Assembly (NCBI GenBank): GCA_963849885.1
Contig: CAWKIV010000019.1
Location: forward strand, 186,001-250,000
From: CADCTP01 sp963849885
GTDB lineage: Bacteria > Actinomycetota > Actinomycetes > Mycobacteriales > CADCTP01
Direction: 5' to 3'
DNA length: 64,000 nt
Part shown: piece after piece, positions 1 to 7,324 of the stretch
Layout of the letters: the number at the start of each line of letters is the position of its first letter
How positions within the stretch are numbered: position 1 is the stretch's first letter
Notes under the pieces: model-generated
Database searches by the model: none
Told to the model about the DNA's origin: nothing
What the model saw: the letters and a program-made list of their open reading frames with translations, nothing else
Position numbers and translations under genes: made by a program

Positions 1-1098
1 CCCACCGGCTGGCCGCCGAGGTGCCGCTGCTGCGGGCGGTCTTCACCGGCAGCCGGGTGCTGCCGTCCGGGATGCGGGTGCTGCCGGAGCGGGAGGTCTT
101 CGTCGACCACGGCGAGGTGGCCGACGCGGCGGCGTTCCTGGCCGGGCCCGGCCGACCGGCGGGTGCGACTGACCAAGGACCCGCTCTTCCAGGTCGCGGT
201 GGCCCGGCACGGCGGCGGCCACCTGGTGTCCACGAGGTGGCACCACGCCATCGCCGATGCCTGGTCGGTCGGCCTGTGCACCCGCTGGCTGGGCGAGCTG
301 TACGCGGGCACCGGCGGGCCGCCGGAGGCCGCCGGCCGGTGGCCGGACTTCGTCGCCGACGAGGCGGCGGCGCTGGCCGCGGCGGCCGACCCGGGCCGGT
401 ACTGGGTCGACCAGCACCGGGACGCGGGCTTCGCCGAGCTGCTGCCGGCCGGCCCGGCGGCGCCGTCCGGCGCCGCCGACGTGGTCACCGTCGAGGTCGC
501 CGGGCCGGGCTTCGCCGAGCGGTGCCGGGCGGTCGGGGCCACCCCGGGCGCGGTGCTGCTGGCCGCCGCCGTGCAGGCGGCCGGCTCCCCGGACGGTCCG
601 GTCGTGCTGCCGACGATGCTGGCCAACCGCGAGCCGCCGTACGAGCAGACCGTGGGGTTGCTCATGCGGACGGTCCTGCTGCGCGGGGAGCCGGCCGGGA
701 CCCAGCCGCCGGCCGAGGCGCGGCGCGGCGTGCTGCGCCAGCTCGGCCGCTGCTGGCGGCACCGGCACGAGTCGCTGCTGCTGCTGGCCGAGCGGTCGCC
801 GGCCGCGGCCGGGCAGCTCGGCGCCGGGCCGCTGCCGTTCTTCGCCCAGGTGCTGGACGTGCCGCCGCGGGAGCTGGCGCTGCCCGGCGGCGAGGTGGAG
901 CTGGTGCACCACGGCTTCGAGCGGACCACCCGGTTCGGCGTGGAGCTGCACCTGCGGCCGCGGGACGGCGGCGCGGTGGAGGGCGCCTTCGTGCACGACG
1001 TCGCCCGGTACGGGCGGGTGGCGGTGGCGGCGGCCGCGGCGCGTTACCGGGAGTGCGTCGACCGGCTGGTCGCCGAGCCGGCGGCGGTGCCCCGGTGA
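1..1098 (+). CDS. Condensation-domain-like acyltransferase (5' partial, frameshifted)
   Basis: The 5' end lies outside the window. The protein resembles a stand-alone NRPS condensation domain or PapA-type acyltransferase, which joins an activated acyl group to an amine or alcohol. The HHxxxD catalytic motif is visible as HHAIADAW at about nt 241-264, preceded by the family-like phrase KDPLFQVAV. The reading frame used up to about nt 150 (encoding FLAGP) must slip by one base to continue as ADRRVRLTKDP from about nt 155, so there is a frameshift or a sequence error near nt 150-160. The stop overlaps the next start (GTGA), so it is co-translated with the AMP-ligase that presumably supplies its acyl substrate. 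Substrate unknown. Confidence 0.7.
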   Translation, partial: PTGWPPRCRCCGRSSPAAGCCRPGCGCCRSGRSSSTTARWPTRRRSWPGPADRRVRLTKDPLFQVAVARHGGGHLVSTRWHHAIADAWSVGLCTRWLGELYAGTGGPPEAAGRWPDFVADEAAALAAAADPGRYWVDQHRDAGFAELLPAGPAAPSGAADVVTVEVAGPGFAERCRAVGATPGAVLLAAAVQAAGSPDGPVVLPTMLANREPPYEQTVGLLMRTVLLRGEPAGTQPPAEARRGVLRQLGRCWRHRHESLLLLAERSPAAAGQLGAGPLPFFAQVLDVPPRELALPGGEVELVHHGFERTTRFGVELHLRPRDGGAVEGAFVHDVARYGRVAVAAAAARYRECVDRLVAEPAAVPR

Positions 1099-2591
1099 CC
1101 GAGGTGACCCCGGCCGCGGCGGGCCCGGCGCTGACGTACGCGGAGCTGATCCACGCGGCCTACCGGCGGCACGGGGAGCGGATCGCGTTCGTGTCGGTGA
1201 CCGGCGAGCGGCTGACGTACGCGGCCTGCGGCGCCCTGCTCAACCGGCTGACCCGGGCGCTGCATGCGCGCGGGGTCGGCCGGGGGACCGGGGTGGCGTT
1301 CCTGGCCAGCAACCGGCCGGAGCTGTCCCTGGCCGTCGCCGCGGTGCTCACCCTGGGCGGCCGGGTGTCGCTGCTGCCGCCGCTGGCCGGGCCGGAGCGG
1401 CTGGCCCGGATGCTCGACCTGGCCGCGGTGGACGCGCTGGTGGTCGACCCGCTGCTGGAGTCGCTGCTGCCCGCGCTCGGGCTGCCCGGCACCGTGCTCG
1501 GGCTCGGGCCGGGCGGCGCCCCCGACCTGCTGGCCGAGGCCGACCGGCAGCGGGCCGCGCCGGTGGAGCTGCTGGCCCGGCCGGACGACCTCGCGTTCGT
1601 GCACTTCACCAGCGGCAGCACCGGCCCGGCCAAGGCGGTGACCGCGACCCAGGGCGCGAGCGCGCTCGGCGCGCTGCTGCTGGTCGCGAACGTGGAGTGG
1701 CCGGCCGACATCCGCTTCCTCGCCTGCACCGGATCGGCGCAGATCCTGCAGGTGCCGATCCGGCTGCTCGGCGGCTGCGTGCACCTGCACAACGGCTTCG
1801 ACCCGGACCGGGCCCGGGAGACGATCGTCACCGAGGCGGTGACGGCGACCTACCTCAGCCCGGCGGCGCTGCTCCAGCTGGCCCGCCGGGGCGGCCCGCT
1901 GCCCAGCCTGCAGAGCCTCTTCTACGCCGGCACCGTGCTGCCGCCGGCGCAGGTCGCCGAGGCGCTGGCCACGCTCGGCCCGGTGCTGGTGCAGGCGTAC
2001 TCGCAGGTGGAGGTCAACACCTGGGCCGCCGCGCTGTCCCGGGCCGAGCACCGGACCGGGCCGCCGGGCAGCGCCGGCCGGCCGCTGCCCGGGGTGGACG
2101 TGTCGGTCCGGGACGCCGCCGGCGACCCGGTCGGGCCCGGCGGGGTCGGCGAGGTGTGCCTGCGCGGGCCGACGCTGACCCGCGGCTACTGGGCGGACCC
2201 GGCCGCCACCGCGGCGGCGTGGCGGGACGGCTGGCTGCGCACCGGCGACGACGGGGTGCTCGACCCGGAGGGCTACCTGCACCTGCTCGGCCGGCGCGAG
2301 GACCGGCTGGCCGACGGGCTGTGGGCGCGGCAGCTGGAGGACCCGCTCTGCGCGCACCCGGCGGTGGCCGGCGCGGCCGCGGTGCCCGGGCCGGACGGGA
2401 CCCCGGTGGTCACCGTGGTGCCGCGGCTGGGTGCGGACGTCGACGAGGCCGCGCTGCGCCGGCTGCTGCCGGCCGGCCCCGTCCGGATCCGGACGGCGCC
2501 GGCGCTGCCGCTGGCGCCCAGCGGCAAGCTGGACCGCGCGGCCGTCCTCGCGACGGTGCTGGCCGAGACGGCGGAGGTGACCAGGTCATGA
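1095..2591 (+). CDS. AMP-dependent acyl/aryl-acid ligase
   Basis: 498-residue member of the ANL adenylating family, which activates a carboxylic acid as acyl-AMP and passes it to CoA or a carrier thiol. The P-loop FTSGSTGPAK lies near residues 170-180, TGDDG near residue 385, and a C-terminal SGKLD with the catalytic lysine close to the end. GTG start 1095 overlaps the upstream stop by GTGA, and the stop overlaps the next ATG. Its position between a condensation-type protein and a thioesterase-fold protein suggests activation, transfer and release of one acyl group. The acid cannot be named from sequence. Confidence 0.85.
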   Translation: MTEVTPAAAGPALTYAELIHAAYRRHGERIAFVSVTGERLTYAACGALLNRLTRALHARGVGRGTGVAFLASNRPELSLAVAAVLTLGGRVSLLPPLAGPERLARMLDLAAVDALVVDPLLESLLPALGLPGTVLGLGPGGAPDLLAEADRQRAAPVELLARPDDLAFVHFTSGSTGPAKAVTATQGASALGALLLVANVEWPADIRFLACTGSAQILQVPIRLLGGCVHLHNGFDPDRARETIVTEAVTATYLSPAALLQLARRGGPLPSLQSLFYAGTVLPPAQVAEALATLGPVLVQAYSQVEVNTWAAALSRAEHRTGPPGSAGRPLPGVDVSVRDAAGDPVGPGGVGEVCLRGPTLTRGYWADPAATAAAWRDGWLRTGDDGVLDPEGYLHLLGRREDRLADGLWARQLEDPLCAHPAVAGAAAVPGPDGTPVVTVVPRLGADVDEAALRRLLPAGPVRIRTAPALPLAPSGKLDRAAVLATVLAETAEVTRS

Positions 2592-3562
2592 CCGCGATCA
2601 TCAGCGCGGAGCCGGTGCGCGGCGGCTTCCCGGACCCGGCGGTGATCGGGCTGCCCGGCTGGCAGCAGATCGCCTCGTACGGGACCGCGCTGCTGCCGCG
2701 CTCCCCGCTGAGCCGGCTGCTCGGCCTGGACCTGGCCGCGGTGGAGCCGTGCCGGGCCAGCTACCGGCTGCCGCTGACGCCGTGGCTGCGGGACGCGGAC
2801 GGCCGGGTGTCGCCGGCCGTGGTCGCGGTCGCCGCGGACGCCGCGCTGGCCGGCGGGGTGGTCAGCGCGCTGTCCCCGGGGCACGCCCGGATCGCCACCG
2901 TCGACCTGTCCCTGCACCACCTCGGCGCGGACCTGGGCGACCTGCTGGACGCCGGCGAGGGGCTGGTCGCCACCGGCTGGCCGTGCGGCCCGGCCGGTCC
3001 CGGGCTGGTGCTGGCCGAGCTGGAGGTGACCGCGACCTCCGGCCGGCCGGTGGCCCGCGGGCTCGGGCACTGCCTGGTCTTCCCGCCGCTGGACCCGCTG
3101 CCGCCGGCGCCCGCGCTGCCGCCGGACGCGGAGCCGCCGGCCGCCGACCCGGACCCGTACCAGCGGCCGCTGGACGACGAGGCCCGCGCGGTCGGGCCGC
3201 TGACCCGGCTGCTCGGCCTGCGCGACCCCGGCGGCGACCCGGCCGGCGGGACGCTGACCATGCCGGCCAGCCCGTGGCTGTGCCCGACGGCGCCGGCCAT
3301 CCAGGGCGGGTCACTGGTCATGCTGGCCCAGCTCGCGGCCGAGCGGGCCGCGGCCGGCGCGCTCGGCCGGCCGGCCGCGGTCACCCAGGTGACCGCGTCG
3401 TTCCTGCGGATGGTCTTCCCGAAGGACGCGCTGCTCACCGCCCGGGCGACGGCGACCCGGCACAGCCGCAACCTGGCCACCGCGGCGGTCCGGCTGACCG
3501 ACGAGGCCGGCCGCGACCTGGTCGAGGCCAGCGCGACCTGCTACGACGCCTCCACCGGCTGA
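2588..3562 (+). CDS. Double-hotdog acyl-CoA thioesterase-like protein
   Basis: 324 residues with two hotdog-like halves. Each half has a proline-rich approach to a hydrophobic helix: PLTPWLRDADGRVSPAVVAV near residue 58, and ASPWLCPTAPAIQGGSLVML near residue 226. This matches the PaaI/acyl-CoA thioesterase type, in which two halves make one dimer-like unit. It is the last gene of the three-gene overlapping operon (ATGA with the ligase). It may hydrolyse, dehydrate or bind the CoA ester made upstream. The family is too varied to fix the reaction. Confidence 0.7.
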   Translation: MTAIISAEPVRGGFPDPAVIGLPGWQQIASYGTALLPRSPLSRLLGLDLAAVEPCRASYRLPLTPWLRDADGRVSPAVVAVAADAALAGGVVSALSPGHARIATVDLSLHHLGADLGDLLDAGEGLVATGWPCGPAGPGLVLAELEVTATSGRPVARGLGHCLVFPPLDPLPPAPALPPDAEPPAADPDPYQRPLDDEARAVGPLTRLLGLRDPGGDPAGGTLTMPASPWLCPTAPAIQGGSLVMLAQLAAERAAAGALGRPAAVTQVTASFLRMVFPKDALLTARATATRHSRNLATAAVRLTDEAGRDLVEASATCYDASTG

Positions 3563-3575
3563 GCCGGGACCGCGG

Positions 3576-4001
3576 TCAGAAGACGATGCCGAGCTGGCTC
3601 GCCACCACGTCGATCGGCGAAGCCACCCCGAAGACGAGCGGGTCGCCGGGCGTGGTCGAGCCGGATCCCCAGTAGAGCCCGACCGCCCGGTTGTCCGGCC
3701 CCACCACCAGCGACCCGGAGTCGCCGTGCTCGCCGAAGAAGAGGAAGTGCGGGAAGTCGGCCCGGATCTGGATCTGGTTGGTGAAGGTCCGCCGGGTGCT
3801 CGGCGGCGACCCGACCGCGGGGAACGCCGGGAAGTTGTGGTTGTAGTCGCCGTGCAAGCCGGTGACCACGCCGAACGTGAGGCCGGTGGTGCGGCCGCGC
3901 TTGGCGACGAGCATCCCCGGCTTCGCCTCGACCGTCCCGAAGACCGGGCCGATGTCGAGGATCTCCGGGATCTGCTCACCGTGGCCACCGGCGAGGCGCA
4001 C
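3576..4001 (-). pseudogene. Trypsin-like serine protease, N-terminal half lost
   Basis: The C-terminal half of a chymotrypsin-fold peptidase is clear: KRGRTTGLT, a long loop, then the nucleophile block GEHGDSGSLVVG, and a C-terminal PLVFGVASPIDVV. The first half, which would carry the catalytic His and Asp, is absent. Homology begins only around PEILDIGPV, about 12 residues after the first possible GTG. Immediately upstream the DNA codes in the opposite direction (see 3972-4094). I infer a deletion that removed the 5' part of this gene; without His/Asp it should be inactive. Confidence 0.6.
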
Positions 4002-4094
4002 ATGCTCGACGAGGCCGGCGCCAGCACGCTGGTCGCGGCCTGCCAGTCGACCATGGTCCGGCTGGACGCCTCCGCGGCCCTGCCCGAGGGCTGA
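3972..4094 (+). pseudogene. C-terminal remnant of an unidentified + strand gene
   Basis: The + strand frame ending at TGA 4092-4094 reads as plausible protein (VATGEAHMLDEAG, then STLVAACQSTMVRLD) but has no start and no upstream sense. It abuts the beheaded protease on the other strand. Two divergent genes that both lack their 5' halves at the same point (about nt 3965-3975) are what one internal deletion would leave. The family was not recognised. Confidence 0.35.
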
Positions 4095-4126
4095 CCGGCC
4101 CGGCGCGGCGCCCTAGGCTGCCGGGA

Positions 4127-4912
4127 ATGCCTCGCGACCGCCGCCGCGGCGCCCGGGCCGCCCTGCTCGGCACGGCGGTCCTGGCGCTGGCCGTGCTCCC
4201 GGCCTCGTCGGCGCCGGCGCCGGCGGACCGCCCGGCCGGGGCCTTCGTGGTGGCGCAGATGAACCTGTGCAACAGCGGCCTGGCCCGGTCCTGCTACTCC
4301 TTCGGCGCCGCGGTGGACCAGGCCGCGGCGGCCATCCGCCGGCACCGGCCGGACCTGGTCGCGGTCCAGGAGATATGCCGCGGCGACCTGGCCGCGCTCA
4401 CCGCGGCGATGGCCGCGGGGCCCGGCCGCGGGCCGGTCGCCGTCGCCTTCACCCCGGCCGTGGACCGGGACACCGGCGCCGGCTACCGGTGCACCAGCGG
4501 CGAGCACTTCGGCATCGCGCTGCTGCACCGGGGCTCCGACCGGGACGTGCGCTCCGGCCGGTACGCCAGCCAGGACGGGTCCGACGAGGCCCGGGTGTGG
4601 ACCTGCGCCCCGGTCGTCGAGCGGCGGCTGACCGGCTGCACGACGCACCTGTCCACCAACCGGGCGGTGGCGCGCCGGCAGTGCCGCGAGCTGGCGACCG
4701 TGCTGCGCTCGCCGTGGCTGCTGCCCGACGTCCTGGTGGCCGCCGACCTCAACCTGCCGGTCGGCGACTGCCCGGTGCCCGGCTACCGGCTCCGCGGGGA
4801 CGGCGCCGTGCAGCAGGTGCTCTTCACCGCCGGCCTGCGCTGGGTCGGCGGCGGCACCGAGCCGCTGCCCGGCACCGACCACCCGCTGCTGCGCGCGGCC
4901 TTCCGGCGCTAG
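4127..4912 (+). CDS. Secreted endonuclease/exonuclease/phosphatase-family protein
   Basis: 261 residues. A basic start, a hydrophobic stretch (LLGTAVLALAVLPASSAPA, about residues 13-31) and an Ala/Pro-rich junction indicate export. The mature part has the metal-dependent EEP order: QMNLCNSG near residue 45, DLVAVQE with the metal-binding Glu near 83, TTHLSTN near 172, VAADLNLPVGD (Asp/Asn catalytic pair) near 205, and a terminal TDHPL with the catalytic His. It probably hydrolyses a phosphodiester outside the cell, DNA or another substrate. It appears monocistronic and converges with the VOC gene. Confidence 0.75.
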   Translation: MPRDRRRGARAALLGTAVLALAVLPASSAPAPADRPAGAFVVAQMNLCNSGLARSCYSFGAAVDQAAAAIRRHRPDLVAVQEICRGDLAALTAAMAAGPGRGPVAVAFTPAVDRDTGAGYRCTSGEHFGIALLHRGSDRDVRSGRYASQDGSDEARVWTCAPVVERRLTGCTTHLSTNRAVARRQCRELATVLRSPWLLPDVLVAADLNLPVGDCPVPGYRLRGDGAVQQVLFTAGLRWVGGGTEPLPGTDHPLLRAAFRR

Positions 4913-5458
4913 GCGCCTCCCCGCTGGAGCTGTCTCGTGAGACAGGGCGTGTGGCTCGCCCTCGAAGACGCCGAGCCGCTCGTCGTACAGCTCGAGGCCG
5001 ACCCCGTTCGGGTCGCGGAAGTAGAGGCTGTTGTCCACCCCGCGGTCCGGGCCGAGGTACGGCACGCCGGCCGCCTCCAGCCGCTGCCTGGCCGCCGCGA
5101 ACTGCTCCGGCGAGACCGAGATGGCCAGGTGCTGCACGCCGCCGATGGTCTCCTCGAACGGCGGGTGCTCGTGCCCCGGGAAGTCGAAGAAGCCGAGCAG
5201 GTTGCGGTTGCCGATGTCGAAGAAGAAGTGGCTGGAGCCGGCGTAGTCCCGGTTTTCCACCAGCTCGACCAGCGGGAAGCCGAGCAGGTCCTGGTAGAAG
5301 AGGATCGTCTCCTCGACGTCCCGGCAGATCAGCGCCGCGTGGTGCAGGCCGCGCGCGGTGCTGGCCGGCCGCCCCGCCGGCTCCCGCAGGTGCTTGTCCC
5401 GCAGCTGCGCCCGCCGGTCCCGGATCGCGTCCAGCTGCGCGCCCTCTGGCTGTGGCAT
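4909..5458 (-). CDS. VOC-family (glyoxalase/dioxygenase-like) protein lacking an in-frame stop
   Basis: About 180 residues of a vicinal-oxygen-chelate protein: HHAALICRDVEETILFYQDL with the first metal His, GGVQHLAISV with the second, and NGVGLELYDE with the metal Glu. The ATG at 5458 follows a good ribosome site (GAGGGAG). After the family's usual end the frame stays open through the convergent gene. A stop (TAG 4911-4909) exists one frame away, so either a base was lost near 4915-4935 or the natural 3' end was deleted. It could act on an aromatic diol or a thiol adduct; substrate unknown. Confidence 0.65.
4930..4945. terminator. Small inverted repeat between convergent genes
   Basis: CTGTCT-CGTG-AGACAG is a perfect 6-bp stem with a 4-nt loop just past the EEP stop codon. 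It has no T-run, so it is at best a weak bidirectional terminator. Confidence 0.3.
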
Positions 5459-5474
5459 GGCTCCCTCGCTTCCC

Positions 5475-5488
5475 GGGGCCGACGCCCC
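5475..5488 (-). terminator. Short GC hairpin downstream of the membrane protein gene
   Basis: GGGGC-CGAC-GCCCC lies between the stop of the 5509-6216 gene and the start of the VOC gene. Five GC pairs with a tetraloop and no T-run. Confidence 0.25.
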
Positions 5489-5508
5489 GTGTCCCCCATC
5501 TTCGACGC

Positions 5509-6216
5509 TCAGCCCGGAAAGCGCGGCCGGTACGTCCGCGACCACGTCCTCATCTGCCGGGCCGGCAGCAGCACCAGCAGCCCGAGCAGCACCAGCGCGC
5601 CGAGCACGCCGGCGCCGACCGCCGGCCCGGTGGACAGCCCGGCCCCCTGGGCGGCCACCCCGGTGAGCACGCCGGCGATCACCGCGTCCAGCACGCCGAT
5701 CACCACCGGCGTGCTGACCAGCACCTGCAGCGGCATGGCCCGGGTGAACGTGCCGTCCAGCCCGACCGTCCGGGCCAGCCCGGCCGCGTCGTCGTGCGCG
5801 CCGGTCACGAAGTACGGCTCCAGGTCGGGCGCGATGTCGAGGTAGCCGCGGCGCAGCCGGTTCATCCCCACCACCAGCCGGCTGTCCTCCTGGTTGATCG
5901 CGCCGAGCCGGAAGAACGTGGCGACGCCGAGCAGCAGCACCACCGGCAGCAGCACCACCGCGAAGACGGTGAAGTCCCGGTCGCTGCCGGTCTGCGCGAC
6001 CAGGGCGAGGGCGACCACGGCGGCGGACAGCACGGTGAGGAACAGCCCGGCCCGGCTGAACGCCTCGGTCCAGGCCAGCTGGCGGGTGGCGAGCAGGCTC
6101 CAGTGCTCGGTGGCCAGGATCTGCACCCGGACGGCGTCGGGCACGGGCGGCGGGGGCTCCGGTCGGTCCACCCGGGCGGCGTCGGGCCCGGGCGGGGAGG
6201 GGTCCGGTCGGTCCAT
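5509..6216 (-). CDS. Four-helix membrane protein of unknown function
   Basis: 235 residues from ATG 6216; an upstream GTG at 6249 would add 11 residues. A proline- and Asp-rich cytoplasmic tail is followed by two adjacent membrane segments (FLTVLSAAVVALALVAQ and FAVVLLPVVLLLGVATFF), a hydrophilic centre (NQEDSRLVVGMNRLRRGY), then two more segments (VVIGVLDAVIAGVLTGVA and VLGALVLLGLLVLLPARQ). Similar four-helix proteins of unknown role are common in actinobacteria. It is not obviously linked to either neighbour. Confidence 0.65.
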   Translation of the reverse strand: MDRPDPSPPGPDAARVDRPEPPPPVPDAVRVQILATEHWSLLATRQLAWTEAFSRAGLFLTVLSAAVVALALVAQTGSDRDFTVFAVVLLPVVLLLGVATFFRLGAINQEDSRLVVGMNRLRRGYLDIAPDLEPYFVTGAHDDAAGLARTVGLDGTFTRAMPLQVLVSTPVVIGVLDAVIAGVLTGVAAQGAGLSTGPAVGAGVLGALVLLGLLVLLPARQMRTWSRTYRPRFPG

Positions 6217-6311
6217 CGGCCGAGGGTAGGGCCGGCCGGCCGCCGGCACCGATGAGTTTCCGCCGCGGCGGCCGTTCCACCGGTGTCGACCGACCGGGCG
6301 AGGAGGACACC

Positions 6312-6464
6312 GTGGGAGACGTGATCGCGACCATGTCGATGTCGCTGGACGGCTTCGTGGAGAACGCCGCCGGGCTGGCCGGTGCGCCGGTGCCGCCGGC
6401 GGACCCGACCGTCGCGCCGGGCGCCCGGGTCACCCACCTGCTCCACCGGGTCCGCCGGTCCTGA
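6312..6464 (+). pseudogene. RibD/DHFR-like reductase with the middle deleted
   Basis: A GTG after a perfect AGGAGG-type site starts GDVIATMSMSLDGFVEN, the characteristic N-terminus of the RibD C-terminal/dihydrofolate reductase-like family. Only about 25 residues later it ends with VTHLLHRVRRS, which matches the typical C-terminal strand (VTHLxYRV) of the same family. About 150 residues between the two ends are missing, in frame. This looks like a clean internal deletion leaving a 50-residue scar peptide. Confidence 0.6.
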
Positions 6465-6465
6465 C

Positions 6466-6756
6466 GTGGCGGTGGACCTCCCCGGGTCGCCGGCGGCCGG
6501 CTTCGCGCGGGAGATCCACCTGATCCCGGCCGGCGGGGCCCTGGACTGCCGCGGCCACCGGTGGCGGACGGCGCTGGCCGTGGTCGAGCGCGGCTGCGTC
6601 GAGCTGGTCACGCCGGCCGGGGCGACGCTCCGGCTCGCCGAGGGCGCCGTCTTCACCCTGGCCCGGCTCGGCCCGGTGACCCTCCGCAACCCGACCGGCG
6701 CCCCCGCGCTGGTCACCAGTGTCCACATCGTACGGACCGGAGCGGACGACGACTGA
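6466..6756 (+). CDS. Small cupin-like protein
   Basis: 96 residues, GTG start 3 nt after the preceding stop. The pattern is a single small beta-barrel: an N-terminal strand REIHLIPAGG, then RTALAVVERGCVELVTPAG, RLAEGAVFTLARLGPVTL, and a closing strand ALVTSVHI. The metal-binding histidines of classical cupins are not evident. It probably binds a small ligand or is structural. It was likely co-transcribed with the now deleted reductase gene. Confidence 0.5.
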   Translation: MAVDLPGSPAAGFAREIHLIPAGGALDCRGHRWRTALAVVERGCVELVTPAGATLRLAEGAVFTLARLGPVTLRNPTGAPALVTSVHIVRTGADDD

Positions 6757-6774
6757 CCGGCGGGCCCGCCGGCC

Positions 6775-7251
6775 CTAGGGCTGCTCGGTCGCCGTCCTGA
6801 GCCGGGCCAGGCCCTTCTCGAAGTCCGGGCCGATCAGGCTGTCCATCGACTTGACGATGCCCATCAGCTTGGTCATCAGCGTCTTCCGCCCGGTCATGGT
6901 CCAGGTGACCCGGGACCCGGCGCCGTCCGGCTCGATGTGGAAGTCCGTGTCGTTGCGGGCCTTGAAGGGCTTCTCGAAGAGCAGGTCGATCCGCACCCGC
7001 GACGGCTCGGTCGCCTCGGTGATCGTCATCCGGCCCTGCCCGGCCTTCCGGTTGCCCGACCAGGCGTACGTCGCGCCGGTGCCGGACTCCGGTCCGGAGT
7101 AGTCCCGGCGCAGCTCCGGGTCCACGTCCTCCCACGGCGACCACGCGGTCCACCGGTGGAAGTCGACGATCTGCTCGTACACGCGCTCCGGGGGTGCGGC
7201 GATCGTGGCCGACCGCTGCACGGTGTAGGTGTCCGCCGTGTTCCCAGCCAT
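6775..7251 (-). CDS. SRPBCC (START/Bet v1-like) family protein
   Basis: 158 residues from ATG 7251. An opening strand (VQRSATIAAPPERVYEQIVDF) is followed by the tryptophan-rich HRWTAWSPWEDVDP, then SGNRKAGQGRMTITE, a curved sheet, and a long C-terminal helix ending in a terminal FEKGLARLRTAT. This is the polyketide cyclase 2 type of SRPBCC, generally a lipid or small-hydrophobe binding pocket. It is divergent from dinB across an SOS box but has no sign of a DNA-repair role. Confidence 0.75.
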   Translation of the reverse strand: MAGNTADTYTVQRSATIAAPPERVYEQIVDFHRWTAWSPWEDVDPELRRDYSGPESGTGATYAWSGNRKAGQGRMTITEATEPSRVRIDLLFEKPFKARNDTDFHIEPDGAGSRVTWTMTGRKTLMTKLMGIVKSMDSLIGPDFEKGLARLRTATEQP

Positions 7252-7295
7252 GGCCGGGCAGCGTAGCCCCGGGCGACACAGCAGGGTGACTGCGT

Positions 7296-7311
7296 TCGAA
7301 CACATGTTCGA
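7296..7311 (+). promoter_or_regulatory. LexA (SOS) box of dinB with leaderless promoter
   Basis: TCGAAC-ACAT-GTTCGA is a perfect match to the actinobacterial/mycobacterial SOS consensus TCGAAC-N4-GTTCGA. The following TAGGCT (7313-7318) is a -10 element that would place the transcript start at about the ATG at 7325, so dinB mRNA is probably leaderless and LexA would block the promoter directly. Confidence 0.85.
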
Positions 7312-7324
7312 GTAGGCTGCCGGC

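Noticed and set aside
3311..6433. A 1040-codon open frame on the - strand
   Set aside because: It spans the thioesterase, protease and EEP genes antisense. Only the VOC part (4909-5458) is real protein; the rest is a GC-bias shadow.
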